DNA from: a bacterium | GTDB lineage: Bacteria > Patescibacteriota > Patescibacteriia > UBA1558 > S5-K13 | Length of the DNA: 5,969 nucleotides | Assembly (NCBI GenBank): GCA_021106915.1 | Contig: JAIOTH010000098.1 | Span: forward strand, 1-5,969 | Direction of reading: 5' to 3' | In this document: one piece after another, positions 1 to 5,763 of the stretch | How positions within the stretch are numbered: the first letter of the stretch is position 1 | How the letters are laid out: each line of letters starts with the position of its first letter | Notes under the pieces: model-generated | What the model was told of the DNA's origin: nothing | Databases searched by the model: none | The model's input: only the letters and a program-made list of their open reading frames with translations | Made by a program: the position numbers and the translations under genes

Positions 1-35
1 GAGTTGATTTTTGATTAAATAATTTATCAATTTAA

Positions 36-66
36 CCCCTTCTTAAGAGAAGGGTTTTTTAATTTT
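36..66 (+). terminator. Intrinsic terminator of the upstream gene
   Basis: A perfect 7-bp stem (CCCTTCT at 37-43 with AGAAGGG at 48-54) encloses the tetraloop TAAG. It is followed directly by six T and a further T-rich stretch. Flanking AA/TT can lengthen the stem around a bulged C at 36. This is the standard rho-independent form and stands out in such A+T-rich sequence. It lies 18 nt past a TAA at 16-18 that could be the stop of a + strand gene lying mostly outside the window. It separates that gene from the acetyltransferase gene downstream. Confidence 0.85.
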
Positions 67-129
67 AAGAAGAAAAATAATTATTAAAACTAAATTATGA
101 TAAAAAATATTGATTAAAATAAAACAATA

Positions 130-155
130 AGTAACAAAAAATATAACTAGTTACT
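130..155. promoter_or_regulatory. Inverted repeat in the acetyltransferase leader
   Basis: AGTAAC (130-135) and GTTACT (150-155) are exact inverted arms separated by 14 nt. The right arm overlaps a perfect 10-bp palindrome, TAACTAGTTA (144-153). The structure ends six bases before the Shine-Dalgarno of the next gene, so it could be an operator or a leader hairpin affecting ribosome access. Short palindromes arise easily in sequence this A+T-rich, so a function is only a suggestion. I could not assign a convincing -35/-10 pair in 67-160. Confidence 0.25.
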
Positions 156-160
156 AATAA

Positions 161-168
161 AAAGGAGG
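161..168 (+). promoter_or_regulatory. Strong Shine-Dalgarno of the acetyltransferase gene
   Basis: AAAGGAGG lies 5 nt before the ATG at 174, a near-perfect match to the anti-Shine-Dalgarno of 16S rRNA. It fixes the start codon. It is the only such site in the window: none of the six other starts has a purine-rich AGGAG-like element at the right distance. Confidence 0.9.
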
Positions 169-173
169 ATATC

Positions 174-716
174 ATGATAAAGAGAATTAACACTCTTAAA
201 AAATTGGAAAAATATAAAGATGAATTAATAAATCTTTATATAAAATGTTTTGCTGAGTATCCCTGGAATGAAAATCATCGCTATGAAGAAGTAGAACAAT
301 GGTTTAAAAAGATGATAGAGTATAAAAAAAATATTTCTCTCATTTTTATTAAAAACAACCTTGTTTTAGGAGCTACATTCTGTTTTCCAGTAAAATTTCA
401 CAATGAAACAAAAAAATATGTTCCCGTTAAAATTGAGATAGAAAAAGTTTTATACCTAGCTGAAACTTTTGTTAATCCAAATTTTAGAAGACAAGGAATA
501 TCTACTCAACTCTATAACATGAAATTAAAAATCGCGAAACAAGATGATTTTAAATATCTCATAGAAAGAACTAGTTTCAATTCCAAAATGTTCCCATTAA
601 TAAAAAAATCTGGGTTTAAAACAATCGGCGAAGAGAATATTGCCGTCGAAAGAATTATAGATGGGAAATTAATCAAAGTTTTGGATAGGAGAATTATATC
701 CTTTAAAAAACTTTAA
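174..716 (+). CDS. GNAT-family N-acetyltransferase
   Basis: This 180-residue protein is probably a cytoplasmic enzyme that transfers an acetyl group from acetyl-CoA to an amine; its substrate cannot be read from the sequence. The GNAT acetyl-CoA motif A is seen around residues 95-110 as LAETFVNPNFRRQGIS, where R105-R106-Q107-G108-I109 fits the R/Q-x-x-G-x-G/A pyrophosphate loop. It is followed by a helix (TQLYNMKLKIAK) and a motif-B-like end, NSKMFPLIKKSGFK (136-149), as in the 'LYEKLGF' region of the family. Length is normal for a single-domain GNAT, and there is no signal peptide or membrane segment. The start is set by the strong Shine-Dalgarno at 161-168. The gene stands alone between two intrinsic terminators. 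Its Shine-Dalgarno use differs from all its neighbours, which may point to acquisition from another lineage. Fold assignment is fairly sure; function beyond acyltransferase is unknown. Confidence 0.8.
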   Translation: MIKRINTLKKLEKYKDELINLYIKCFAEYPWNENHRYEEVEQWFKKMIEYKKNISLIFIKNNLVLGATFCFPVKFHNETKKYVPVKIEIEKVLYLAETFVNPNFRRQGISTQLYNMKLKIAKQDDFKYLIERTSFNSKMFPLIKKSGFKTIGEENIAVERIIDGKLIKVLDRRIISFKKL

Positions 717-725
717 AAATTAATT

Positions 726-757
726 AAAACTGGGAAATTAATTTTTCCCAGTTTTTT
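726..757 (+). terminator. Intrinsic terminator of the acetyltransferase gene
   Basis: A perfect 12-bp stem is formed by AAAACTGGGAAA (726-737) and TTTCCCAGTTTT (744-755), with the loop TTAATT. The right arm runs into a T tract (752-757). It begins 9 nt after the stop codon. A-rich sequence at 758-765 and T-rich complement on the other side mean it could also work in reverse. It insulates the hydrolase gene downstream. Confidence 0.9.
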
Positions 758-772
758 AAAAAAAACATATTT

Positions 773-801
773 TTTACATAAATTAATTAACTAACTATAA
801 T
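773..801 (+). promoter_or_regulatory. Sigma-70-type promoter giving a leaderless mRNA
   Basis: TTTACA (773-778; five of six matches to TTGACA) is followed by a 17-bp spacer and a consensus TATAAT (796-801). The ATG of the hydrolase gene is at 807, so the expected transcription start falls within a base or two of the start codon. This leaves no room for a leader or a Shine-Dalgarno, and none is seen. The box quality and exact 17-bp spacing make chance less likely, although TATAAT-like strings are common in this sequence. Confidence 0.7.
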
Positions 802-806
802 TTAAA

Positions 807-1538
807 ATGAAAAATCAAAAAATATTATTTATAACCCTAACTCATGGTAATGAAGCAATAGGATTAAATGTTATAAAAAAATTAAAAAAAATCAATTTAA
901 AAAATCAATTTAACTATATTATAGCTAATCCTTTAGCATTTTCCGAAAATAAGAGATTCATAAATTCAGATTTAAATAGAATTTTCCCTGGTAAAAAAAA
1001 TGGAAATTATGAACAAAAAAGAGCTAAAAAAATAATAAAAATTGGAAAAAAATATAACTACATTATTGATCTGCATGGTTCAGTTTCTAATACGGGTATT
1101 TTTATTATAATCACAAAATTAACTAAGGATAATTTATTATTGGCTTTAAAATTTAATATTCAAAGAATAGTAATCTGGCCAGGAGCCGATGAAACTACTG
1201 GTTCTTTATCAACTTTTATGCCTATAGGAATAGAAATTGAATCTGGTTTTAAAAATGACCCAAAAATAGAAAATCAATTAAAAAATAAATTAATTAATTT
1301 TTTAGATCAAGATATTAATCGAACTCAGCTTGATGAAAAAGAAATTAATAAAAAAGACATATTTTTAGTTACTGGTAAATTAAACAAAAAAAATAAAAAG
1401 CCCTCTAAACTAAAAAATTGGATTAAAGTAAATAATTATTACCCATTATTCGTTGGTGGTCAATATAAAAATATCTGGTGCTATAAATTGAAAAAAATCA
1501 ATTTAAAAAATAATAAACTACTTACTCAGCTAAAATAA
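807..1538 (+). CDS. Aspartoacylase/succinylglutamate desuccinylase-like zinc hydrolase
   Basis: This 243-residue protein belongs by motif to the AspA/AstE branch of the M14 zinc carboxypeptidase fold, which removes acyl groups from N-acyl amino acids. H13 and E16 (in LTHGNEAIG) and H90 (in IIDLHGS) fit the three zinc ligands. R50 and D55-L-N57-R58 (SDLNRIFPG) match the substrate-binding DLNR region. E143 in PIGIEIESG sits where aspartoacylase has its catalytic glutamate (GIEVG). About 90 C-terminal residues form the smaller, beta-rich part and are rich in Lys and Asn. There is no signal peptide. It is shorter than typical human ASPA or bacterial AstE (about 310-330 residues), but no catalytic element is missing. 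The first ATG after the TATAAT box is the only sensible start. It stands alone, with no arginine-succinyltransferase pathway genes nearby, so the substrate is open. Alternative: a de-acylase or peptidase of the wider M14 family. Confidence 0.8.
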   Translation: MKNQKILFITLTHGNEAIGLNVIKKLKKINLKNQFNYIIANPLAFSENKRFINSDLNRIFPGKKNGNYEQKRAKKIIKIGKKYNYIIDLHGSVSNTGIFIIITKLTKDNLLLALKFNIQRIVIWPGADETTGSLSTFMPIGIEIESGFKNDPKIENQLKNKLINFLDQDINRTQLDEKEINKKDIFLVTGKLNKKNKKPSKLKNWIKVNNYYPLFVGGQYKNIWCYKLKKINLKNNKLLTQLK

Positions 1539-1586
1539 CATCAATTAAAAATCTATCAACAAATAAAAAAACATACATTTTATAAT

Positions 1587-1615
1587 TAGACAATTCTAAG
1601 TATAAAAGTTATCAT
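1587..1615 (+). promoter_or_regulatory. Probable promoter of the hisS-rarA operon
   Basis: TAGACA (1587-1592) and TATCAT (1610-1615) each match five of six consensus bases and are 17 bp apart. They predict a start near 1622 and a leader of about 32 nt without a Shine-Dalgarno. A second -10-like TATAAA at 1645-1650 lies only 3 nt before the ATG. It lacks a good -35 and is the less likely choice. No terminator is visible between the hydrolase stop at 1538 and this promoter, so read-through from upstream is possible. Confidence 0.5.
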
Positions 1616-1653
1616 AAATTCATTAGTTAATAATAAAATACGAATATAAAATT

Positions 1654-3060
1654 ATGAAAATAAAAAAAGAAAAACAAGTAAAACCTGAACGTCCTAGCGG
1701 ATTTTTAGATTTTAATACACCTGATTTTTTAGCTAGAGAAAAAATGCTTACCACTATCAACAAAGTATTTCAATCTTTTGGATATAATCCTATTGAAACT
1801 CCCATAATTGAATTTACCAAAACTTTAACTGGCGAAGATGAAACATCAAAAAACATCTTTATTGTTAAAAGTAGTAATGACCAAGGTGAACCTTTAGGTA
1901 TGAGATTTGATCACACTGTACCCTTTGCCAGATTTTTGTCTGCTAATCCCTATAATTCAAAAACAAAAAAAGGTGTTAAATTACCATTTAAAAGAATGGT
2001 GATTGGTCCCGTCTTTAGAGGAGAAACTCCTCAAAAAGGAAGATATCGACAATTTTACCAAGCTGATATTGATATTGCTGGCACATCTTCTATGTTAGCT
2101 GATTCTGAAATTATAGCTATTATTTATGAAACTCTAAAAGCCTTAGGAGCCACTAACTTCATAATTCGCATTAATAATAGAAAAATATTAAACGGCTTAT
2201 CAAAACTAGTGGGCATTAAAAGTCGTCAAAAAATTTCAGAAGATGACATTACCAAAAAAATGATGCTTATCTTAGACAAAATTGATAAAATTGGTCTAGA
2301 TGGTGTTTTTCAAGAACTACAAAAAGCACCAGACAACGAATATGATCCTGCTCCAAATTTATCAAAGGAAAATATTAACAAAATAAAATCATATTTAGAA
2401 ATTGATGGTGATAATCATAAAAAGCTTAAACAATGTCAGAAAATTTTCGAAAACATCCCTATAGCCTTAGAAGGAATAAACGAACTTCAAGAAATCATTA
2501 AATTAACTGAATCTCTAGAAATTCCTTCAAAAATATTAAAAATCGACTTTTCTATTGCTCGAGGTCTTGATTATTATACCGGACCAGTCATGGAAGCTTC
2601 TTTATTGGATGCTCCTGAATTTGGTAGTGTTTTTTCTGGTGGAAGATATGATGGTTTAGTAAAAAGATTTACAGGTGATGAATTACCAGCAGTTGGCGCT
2701 TCGATTGGCGTTGATCGTTTATTTAAAGCTTTAGAACATTTAGAATTAATTAACGCCCAGAAAAAAACTTCTGTTGATGTGATGATTATGAGGCTCTCTG
2801 AAAATTATGATAATCATTATTTAAAAATAGCTAGTCAACTTCGTAAATTAAATTTAAATGTGGATATCTGTTTAATTAAAGATACGACTTGGAAAAGTCA
2901 ATTTAATTTTGCGTTAAATCACGGTGCTAAATTCGTAGTAATTTGCGGTGAAGATGAAATAAAAAAGGACATAATTCAAATTAAAAATTTAAATTCTCGT
3001 GAACAAAAAGAAATCAAATTTTCAAATCAAGAACTAAATAATTACTTTTTAAATGAATAA
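1654..3060 (+). CDS. hisS: Histidyl-tRNA synthetase
   Basis: HisS charges tRNA-His with histidine using ATP; it is a cytoplasmic class II synthetase, normally a dimer. Class II motif 1 is around residues 44-53 (YNPIETPIIE). The ATP-site strand and loop of motif 2 run from F121-R122-G123-E124 through GRYRQFYQ (129-136). The histidine-specific signature RGLDYYTG is at 303-310, SGGRYDGL at 328-335, and motif 3 ends AVGASIGVDRL (346-356) with its ATP-binding Arg355. The anticodon-binding domain fills about residues 373-468. Residues 83-92 read MRFDHTVPFA. This resembles the D-L-T-V-P form common in archaeal/eukaryotic-type enzymes rather than the R-P-E-G-T form of E. coli. At 468 residues it is about 40 longer than E. 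coli HisS; the extra length includes an insertion-like helical stretch around 190-290. The start has no Shine-Dalgarno but keeps a normal N terminus (ERPSGFLDF). Its last codons overlap rarA. Confidence 0.97.
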   Translation: MKIKKEKQVKPERPSGFLDFNTPDFLAREKMLTTINKVFQSFGYNPIETPIIEFTKTLTGEDETSKNIFIVKSSNDQGEPLGMRFDHTVPFARFLSANPYNSKTKKGVKLPFKRMVIGPVFRGETPQKGRYRQFYQADIDIAGTSSMLADSEIIAIIYETLKALGATNFIIRINNRKILNGLSKLVGIKSRQKISEDDITKKMMLILDKIDKIGLDGVFQELQKAPDNEYDPAPNLSKENINKIKSYLEIDGDNHKKLKQCQKIFENIPIALEGINELQEIIKLTESLEIPSKILKIDFSIARGLDYYTGPVMEASLLDAPEFGSVFSGGRYDGLVKRFTGDELPAVGASIGVDRLFKALEHLELINAQKKTSVDVMIMRLSENYDNHYLKIASQLRKLNLNVDICLIKDTTWKSQFNFALNHGAKFVVICGEDEIKKDIIQIKNLNSREQKEIKFSNQELNNYFLNE

Positions 3061-4264
3061 CGACAATCAAAAACCATTAGCTGATCGAATGCGACCAGAA
3101 AATTTTAAAGACTTTTTTGGTCAAGAAAAAATAATTGGCGTTAATTCTTTATTAAAGAAAGCTATTGAATCTGATCAAGTTCCTTCTTTAATTTTGTGGG
3201 GACCTCCTGGTAGTGGTAAAACAACTCTAGCTCATATTATTGCTCAAAAAACTAAATCTGATTTTATAAAATTAAGTGCTGTGTCTAGTGGTATTAAAGA
3301 TTTAAAAGAAGTTATTAAAAGAGCAGAAGAGGGTCGAAGATTAGGAACATCGACCATTCTTTTTGTTGACGAAATTCATCGGTGGAATAAAAAACAACAA
3401 GATGCCCTTTTACCTTATGTTGAAAATGGAACCATTACTTTAATTGGAGCCACCACCGAAAATCCTAGTTTTGAAATAATTAGTGCTCTTTTATCTAGAG
3501 CTCGAACATTTGTCTTAGAAAGTCTGAACACTGAACAATTAGGTAAAATTATAAACAAGACACTTCGTGATTCCAAACAAGGTCTAGGTTTATTAAAATT
3601 AAAAATGAACAAAAAAACCATTGAACTTTTAGCTAATATGAGCAATGGCGACGCTCGTACTGCCCTTAATGTTTTGGAATATGCTAGTAAATTAGCTGCT
3701 GACAAAAAAATTACCAAAGAATTAATTAAAGAAGCTTTTCAAAAATCATATTTAATGTATGACAAAAATGGTGAGGAACACTATAATATAATTTCGGCTT
3801 TACATAAATCTATGCGTGGATCTGATCCAAATGCTTCCTTGTACTGGTTAGCTAGAATGCTAGAAGCCGGGGAAGAACCACTTTATATTGCTCGTCGAAT
3901 TGTCCGTTTTGCTTCGGAAGATATTGGTTTAGCAAATTCTCGAGCCTTAGAGCAAGCAGTCTCTGCTTATCAGGCTTGCCATTTTATTGGTCTACCAGAA
4001 TGCAATGTAATTTTGGCTCAAGCTGTAGTCTATATGGCTAAATGTAAAAAATCTAATGAATTATATTCTGCCTATAATAAAGTAAAAAGTGACATTGAAA
4101 AATATGGTAATTTACCAGTGCCAATGCATATTCGCAACGCCCCAACTAAACTAATGAAAAAATTAGGTTATGGTCAAAACTATAAATATAGCCCTGATCA
4201 TAACTACCAAGAAAAGCAACAATATCTACCAGATAAATTAAAAAATAAAAAATATTTTAAATAA
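3053..4264 (+). CDS. rarA: Replication-associated recombination protein A (RarA/MgsA), AAA+ ATPase
   Basis: RarA is a clamp-loader-like AAA+ ATPase, related to eukaryotic WRNIP1/Mgs1, that acts at stalled replication forks. Seen in order: an N-terminal PLADRMRPENFKDFFGQE (8-25), Walker A GPPGSGKT (50-57), Walker B ILFVDEIHR (102-110) and sensor 1 GATTENPSFE (132-141). The probable arginine finger is R149 in ALLSRAR and the sensor 2 region is GDARTALN (199-206). The C-terminal oligomerisation domain carries family signatures MRGSDPNASLYWLARML (254-270) and FASEDIGLANSRAL (286-299). At 403 residues, length is normal and no ATPase residue is missing. The ATG lies inside the last codons of hisS (ATGAATAA, where TAA is the hisS stop), an 8-nt overlap. 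This makes cotranscription near certain and translational coupling likely, since there is no Shine-Dalgarno. Confidence 0.96.
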   Translation: MNNDNQKPLADRMRPENFKDFFGQEKIIGVNSLLKKAIESDQVPSLILWGPPGSGKTTLAHIIAQKTKSDFIKLSAVSSGIKDLKEVIKRAEEGRRLGTSTILFVDEIHRWNKKQQDALLPYVENGTITLIGATTENPSFEIISALLSRARTFVLESLNTEQLGKIINKTLRDSKQGLGLLKLKMNKKTIELLANMSNGDARTALNVLEYASKLAADKKITKELIKEAFQKSYLMYDKNGEEHYNIISALHKSMRGSDPNASLYWLARMLEAGEEPLYIARRIVRFASEDIGLANSRALEQAVSAYQACHFIGLPECNVILAQAVVYMAKCKKSNELYSAYNKVKSDIEKYGNLPVPMHIRNAPTKLMKKLGYGQNYKYSPDHNYQEKQQYLPDKLKNKKYFK

Positions 4265-4280
4265 ATTTTTAAAATTTATT
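4260..4280. repeat. A/T-only inverted repeat over the rarA stop codon
   Basis: AATAAATTTT (4260-4269) and AAAATTTATT (4271-4280) are perfect 10-nt inverted arms around a single T, spanning the rarA TAA. It contains no G or C and leaves no proper loop unless inner pairs open, so it would be a weak hairpin and has no T tract. It may mark the operon end or be a composition effect. The 13-mer AAAATTTATTAAG that starts in the right arm recurs at 5800-5812 after the exonuclease gene. Confidence 0.25.
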
Positions 4281-4300
4281 AAGCATTCCATTAATATTAC

Positions 4301-4320
4301 CTTGCCTATCGACGGGCAGA
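4301..4320. repeat. GC-rich imperfect palindrome in the rarA-HD spacer
   Basis: Around the centre TCGA (4309-4312), the arms TTGCCT (4302-4307) and GGGCAG (4314-4319) pair with two G-T wobbles and one inner A-C mismatch. It has 11 G/C in 20 bases within a spacer that is otherwise almost all A/T. From memory, GC-rich palindromes of the type TGCCT..AGGCA are scattered between genes in some CPR genomes; this copy could be a decayed member. It overlaps the predicted -35 box of the next gene, so an operator role is also possible. It has no T tract and is not a standard terminator. Confidence 0.5.
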
Positions 4321-4330
4321 TTAGTATAAT
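4302..4330 (+). promoter_or_regulatory. Probable promoter of the HD phosphohydrolase gene
   Basis: TTGCCT (4302-4307) is followed by a 17-bp spacer and a consensus TATAAT (4325-4330), predicting a start near 4337. The leader would be about 37 nt with no Shine-Dalgarno. The -35 box is the left arm of the GC-rich palindrome, so anything bound there would compete with RNA polymerase. The -35 matches only four of six consensus bases, but its TTG core and the exact spacing support it. Confidence 0.55.
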
Positions 4331-4373
4331 TAATATAGAACCTTACATTTTATATTAGCATTAATATTTGTAT

Positions 4374-5039
4374 ATGATTACCTTAAAACAAATTAAACAA
4401 AATCCTAAAACTAAAGAATTTATTAATCAGACTGAGGTATATTTGGATGCTTTGAGCTACACTGATCACGGAGAAAGACATCTCAATATAGTAGCTGATC
4501 GAGCTCGAAAAATAGCTCGTCATTTAAATCTTTCTGTTCACGAACAAGAATTAGCTGCTATTGCTGGTTACTGTCATGATATGGGAAATTTTCTAGGCCG
4601 TACTCAACATCATTATTGGTCATCTTTTTTATTTTCTCAAGTTTTTATGTCTGAGATTAATAATCCCAATGATATTACTTCAATCATGCAAGCCATAGCT
4701 AGTCATGATAAAAATGAATTAAAAATAGTTAACAAAATCACTGCTTGTTTAATTTTAGCTGATAAATCCGATGTTCACCGCACTAGAGTTAAGGAAAAAA
4801 ATATGAATAAAATAAAAACCGACATTCACAATCGAGTTAATTATTCAGTAACCAAAAATGATTTTAAAATTAATAAAAATAAAAAACAAATTATCCTAAA
4901 ACTAAACATTGACACTAAGATTACTAAGCCAATGGACTATTTTGAAATATTTTTAGAACGAATGACATTTTGCAAAGAAGCCGCTAAATTTCTCAAATAT
5001 GATTTTGTCTTAATCATTAATAACTTTAAATTATCCTAA
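4374..5039 (+). CDS. HD-domain metal-dependent phosphohydrolase
   Basis: This 221-residue cytoplasmic protein has the HD superfamily metal site: H36 in DHGERHLNIV, H68-D69 in GYCHDMGNFLG, and D130 in LILADKSDVHRTRV. An additional SHDKNE (110-115) supplies a His-Asp pair. The domain spans roughly residues 20-145. A more divergent, Lys/Asn-rich tail (150-221) has beta-strand-like stretches. The pattern HG..H, CHD.GN, SHD, ADK.DV.R.RV resembles an uncharacterised HD family found in Firmicutes (recalled, not searched). HD enzymes usually cleave phosphate from nucleotides or phosphodiesters; the substrate is not predictable here. I chose the ATG at 4374. An in-frame TTG two codons earlier (4368) would add only M-Y and is less likely. 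It lies between rarA and a nuclease, which fits nucleotide or nucleic-acid metabolism only loosely. Confidence 0.8.
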   Translation: MITLKQIKQNPKTKEFINQTEVYLDALSYTDHGERHLNIVADRARKIARHLNLSVHEQELAAIAGYCHDMGNFLGRTQHHYWSSFLFSQVFMSEINNPNDITSIMQAIASHDKNELKIVNKITACLILADKSDVHRTRVKEKNMNKIKTDIHNRVNYSVTKNDFKINKNKKQIILKLNIDTKITKPMDYFEIFLERMTFCKEAAKFLKYDFVLIINNFKLS

Positions 5040-5042
5040 ATT

Positions 5043-5070
5043 TTTCCGATTAGAAATTATCTGTTATAAT
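5043..5070 (+). promoter_or_regulatory. Probable extended -10 promoter of the exonuclease gene
   Basis: TGTTATAAT (5062-5070) is a consensus -10 box with the TGn extension that can replace a strong -35. The best -35-like string, TTTCCG (5043-5048), is poor and 16 bp upstream. It predicts a start near 5077 and a leader of about 48 nt containing the hairpin at 5083-5099. It begins just after the HD gene stop at 5039, with no terminator in between, so the exonuclease may also be read from the HD promoter. Confidence 0.5.
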
Positions 5071-5082
5071 ATAAATGCTTTC

Positions 5083-5099
5083 TTCAGTCTTTGGCTGAA
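5083..5099 (+). other. Leader hairpin before the exonuclease gene
   Basis: TTCAGTC (5083-5089) pairs with GGCTGAA (5093-5099) over 7 bp, with one G-U wobble and a TTT loop. It would sit about six bases from the predicted mRNA 5' end, where hairpins often protect against decay. It is not followed by a T tract on either strand, so it is not an intrinsic terminator. It may instead be weak structure between genes; there is no sign of a known riboswitch. Confidence 0.4.
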
Positions 5100-5124
5100 A
5101 TTAAAATAATAACCCTAAATACCA

Positions 5125-5763
5125 ATGTATTTATTTTTTGATACTGAAACAACTGGTTTACCACTTAATTGGAATGCTCCTATTTCTGACCTAGAAAATT
5201 GGCCCCGCCTAGTACAAATTGCTTGGCTCCAATATGATGAAAGTGGTAAAGAAATTAAAAATAAAGTTTATATCATTAAACCAGAAAAATTTTTCATCCC
5301 CGCTGAATCAGCTCGAGTTCATGGAATTACTACTGATTTAGCTAATGAAAAAGGAATATCTTTAGAAGCGGCTTTAAACGAATTCTCAGCTGATTTAAAT
5401 GATTCTCAAATTTTGATAGCTCATAATATGAACTTTGATGAAAAAATAATTGGTGCTGAATTTTTAAGGAAAAGTGTTAATAATAATTTATCAAATATAA
5501 AAAAGTTTTGTACCATGACTTCCTCAACTGATTTTTGTGAAATACCAGGAAAAGGAAAATTTAAATTTCCTAAACTTCAAGAATTATATTTTAAATTATT
5601 TGCTAAAAATTTTGATGACGCTCATGATGCTTCTGTGGATACCAAAGCTTGTGCTAAATGTTTTTTCGAATTAAAAAAGAAAAAAATTATTAAAGATCCT
5701 TTAGCTCCTATAAAAAAAAGAACTAATGCCTTAGCTTTCAGTCAAGGTATCTTTAATTTTTAA
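5125..5763 (+). CDS. DnaQ-like DEDDh 3'-5' exonuclease
   Basis: This 212-residue protein is a single-domain member of the DnaQ/RNase T superfamily, which removes nucleotides from 3' ends using two metal ions. Exo I is FFDTETTG (4-11; D6 and E8). Exo II is IAHNMNFDEKIIGAEF (98-113; D105). Exo III of the epsilon type is HDASVDTKAC (167-176), with H167 as general base and D172 as last metal ligand. All four acidic ligands and the His are present. HGIT (66-69) is also typical. There is no polymerase, helicase or GIY-YIG domain, so it could be a proofreading subunit or a stand-alone DNA or RNA exonuclease; motifs alone do not decide. I therefore give no symbol. The tail ends in a basic PIKKRTNALAFSQGIF stretch with no recognised clamp-binding motif. 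The start has no Shine-Dalgarno but leaves Exo I five residues in, as usual. Confidence 0.9.
   Translation: MYLFFDTETTGLPLNWNAPISDLENWPRLVQIAWLQYDESGKEIKNKVYIIKPEKFFIPAESARVHGITTDLANEKGISLEAALNEFSADLNDSQILIAHNMNFDEKIIGAEFLRKSVNNNLSNIKKFCTMTSSTDFCEIPGKGKFKFPKLQELYFKLFAKNFDDAHDASVDTKACAKCFFELKKKKIIKDPLAPIKKRTNALAFSQGIFNF

Noticed and set aside
1..18. Possible C-terminal codons of an upstream + strand gene (GAG TTG ATT TTT GAT TAA)
   Set aside because: Five codons cannot identify a gene or prove the frame; only the following terminator suggests that a gene ends here.
3415..3717. 100-codon open frame on the minus strand inside rarA
   Set aside because: It lies wholly within the well-supported rarA gene, has no recognisable motif or start signal, and is a composition shadow.
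4368..4373. TTG start two codons before the ATG of the HD gene
   Set aside because: It adds only two residues, has no Shine-Dalgarno, and an ATG is available at 4374.
174..5763. Alternative genetic code (TGA as Trp or Gly)
   Set aside because: All six genes are full length under the standard code, use TGG for Trp and end in TAA; no in-frame TGA is present.
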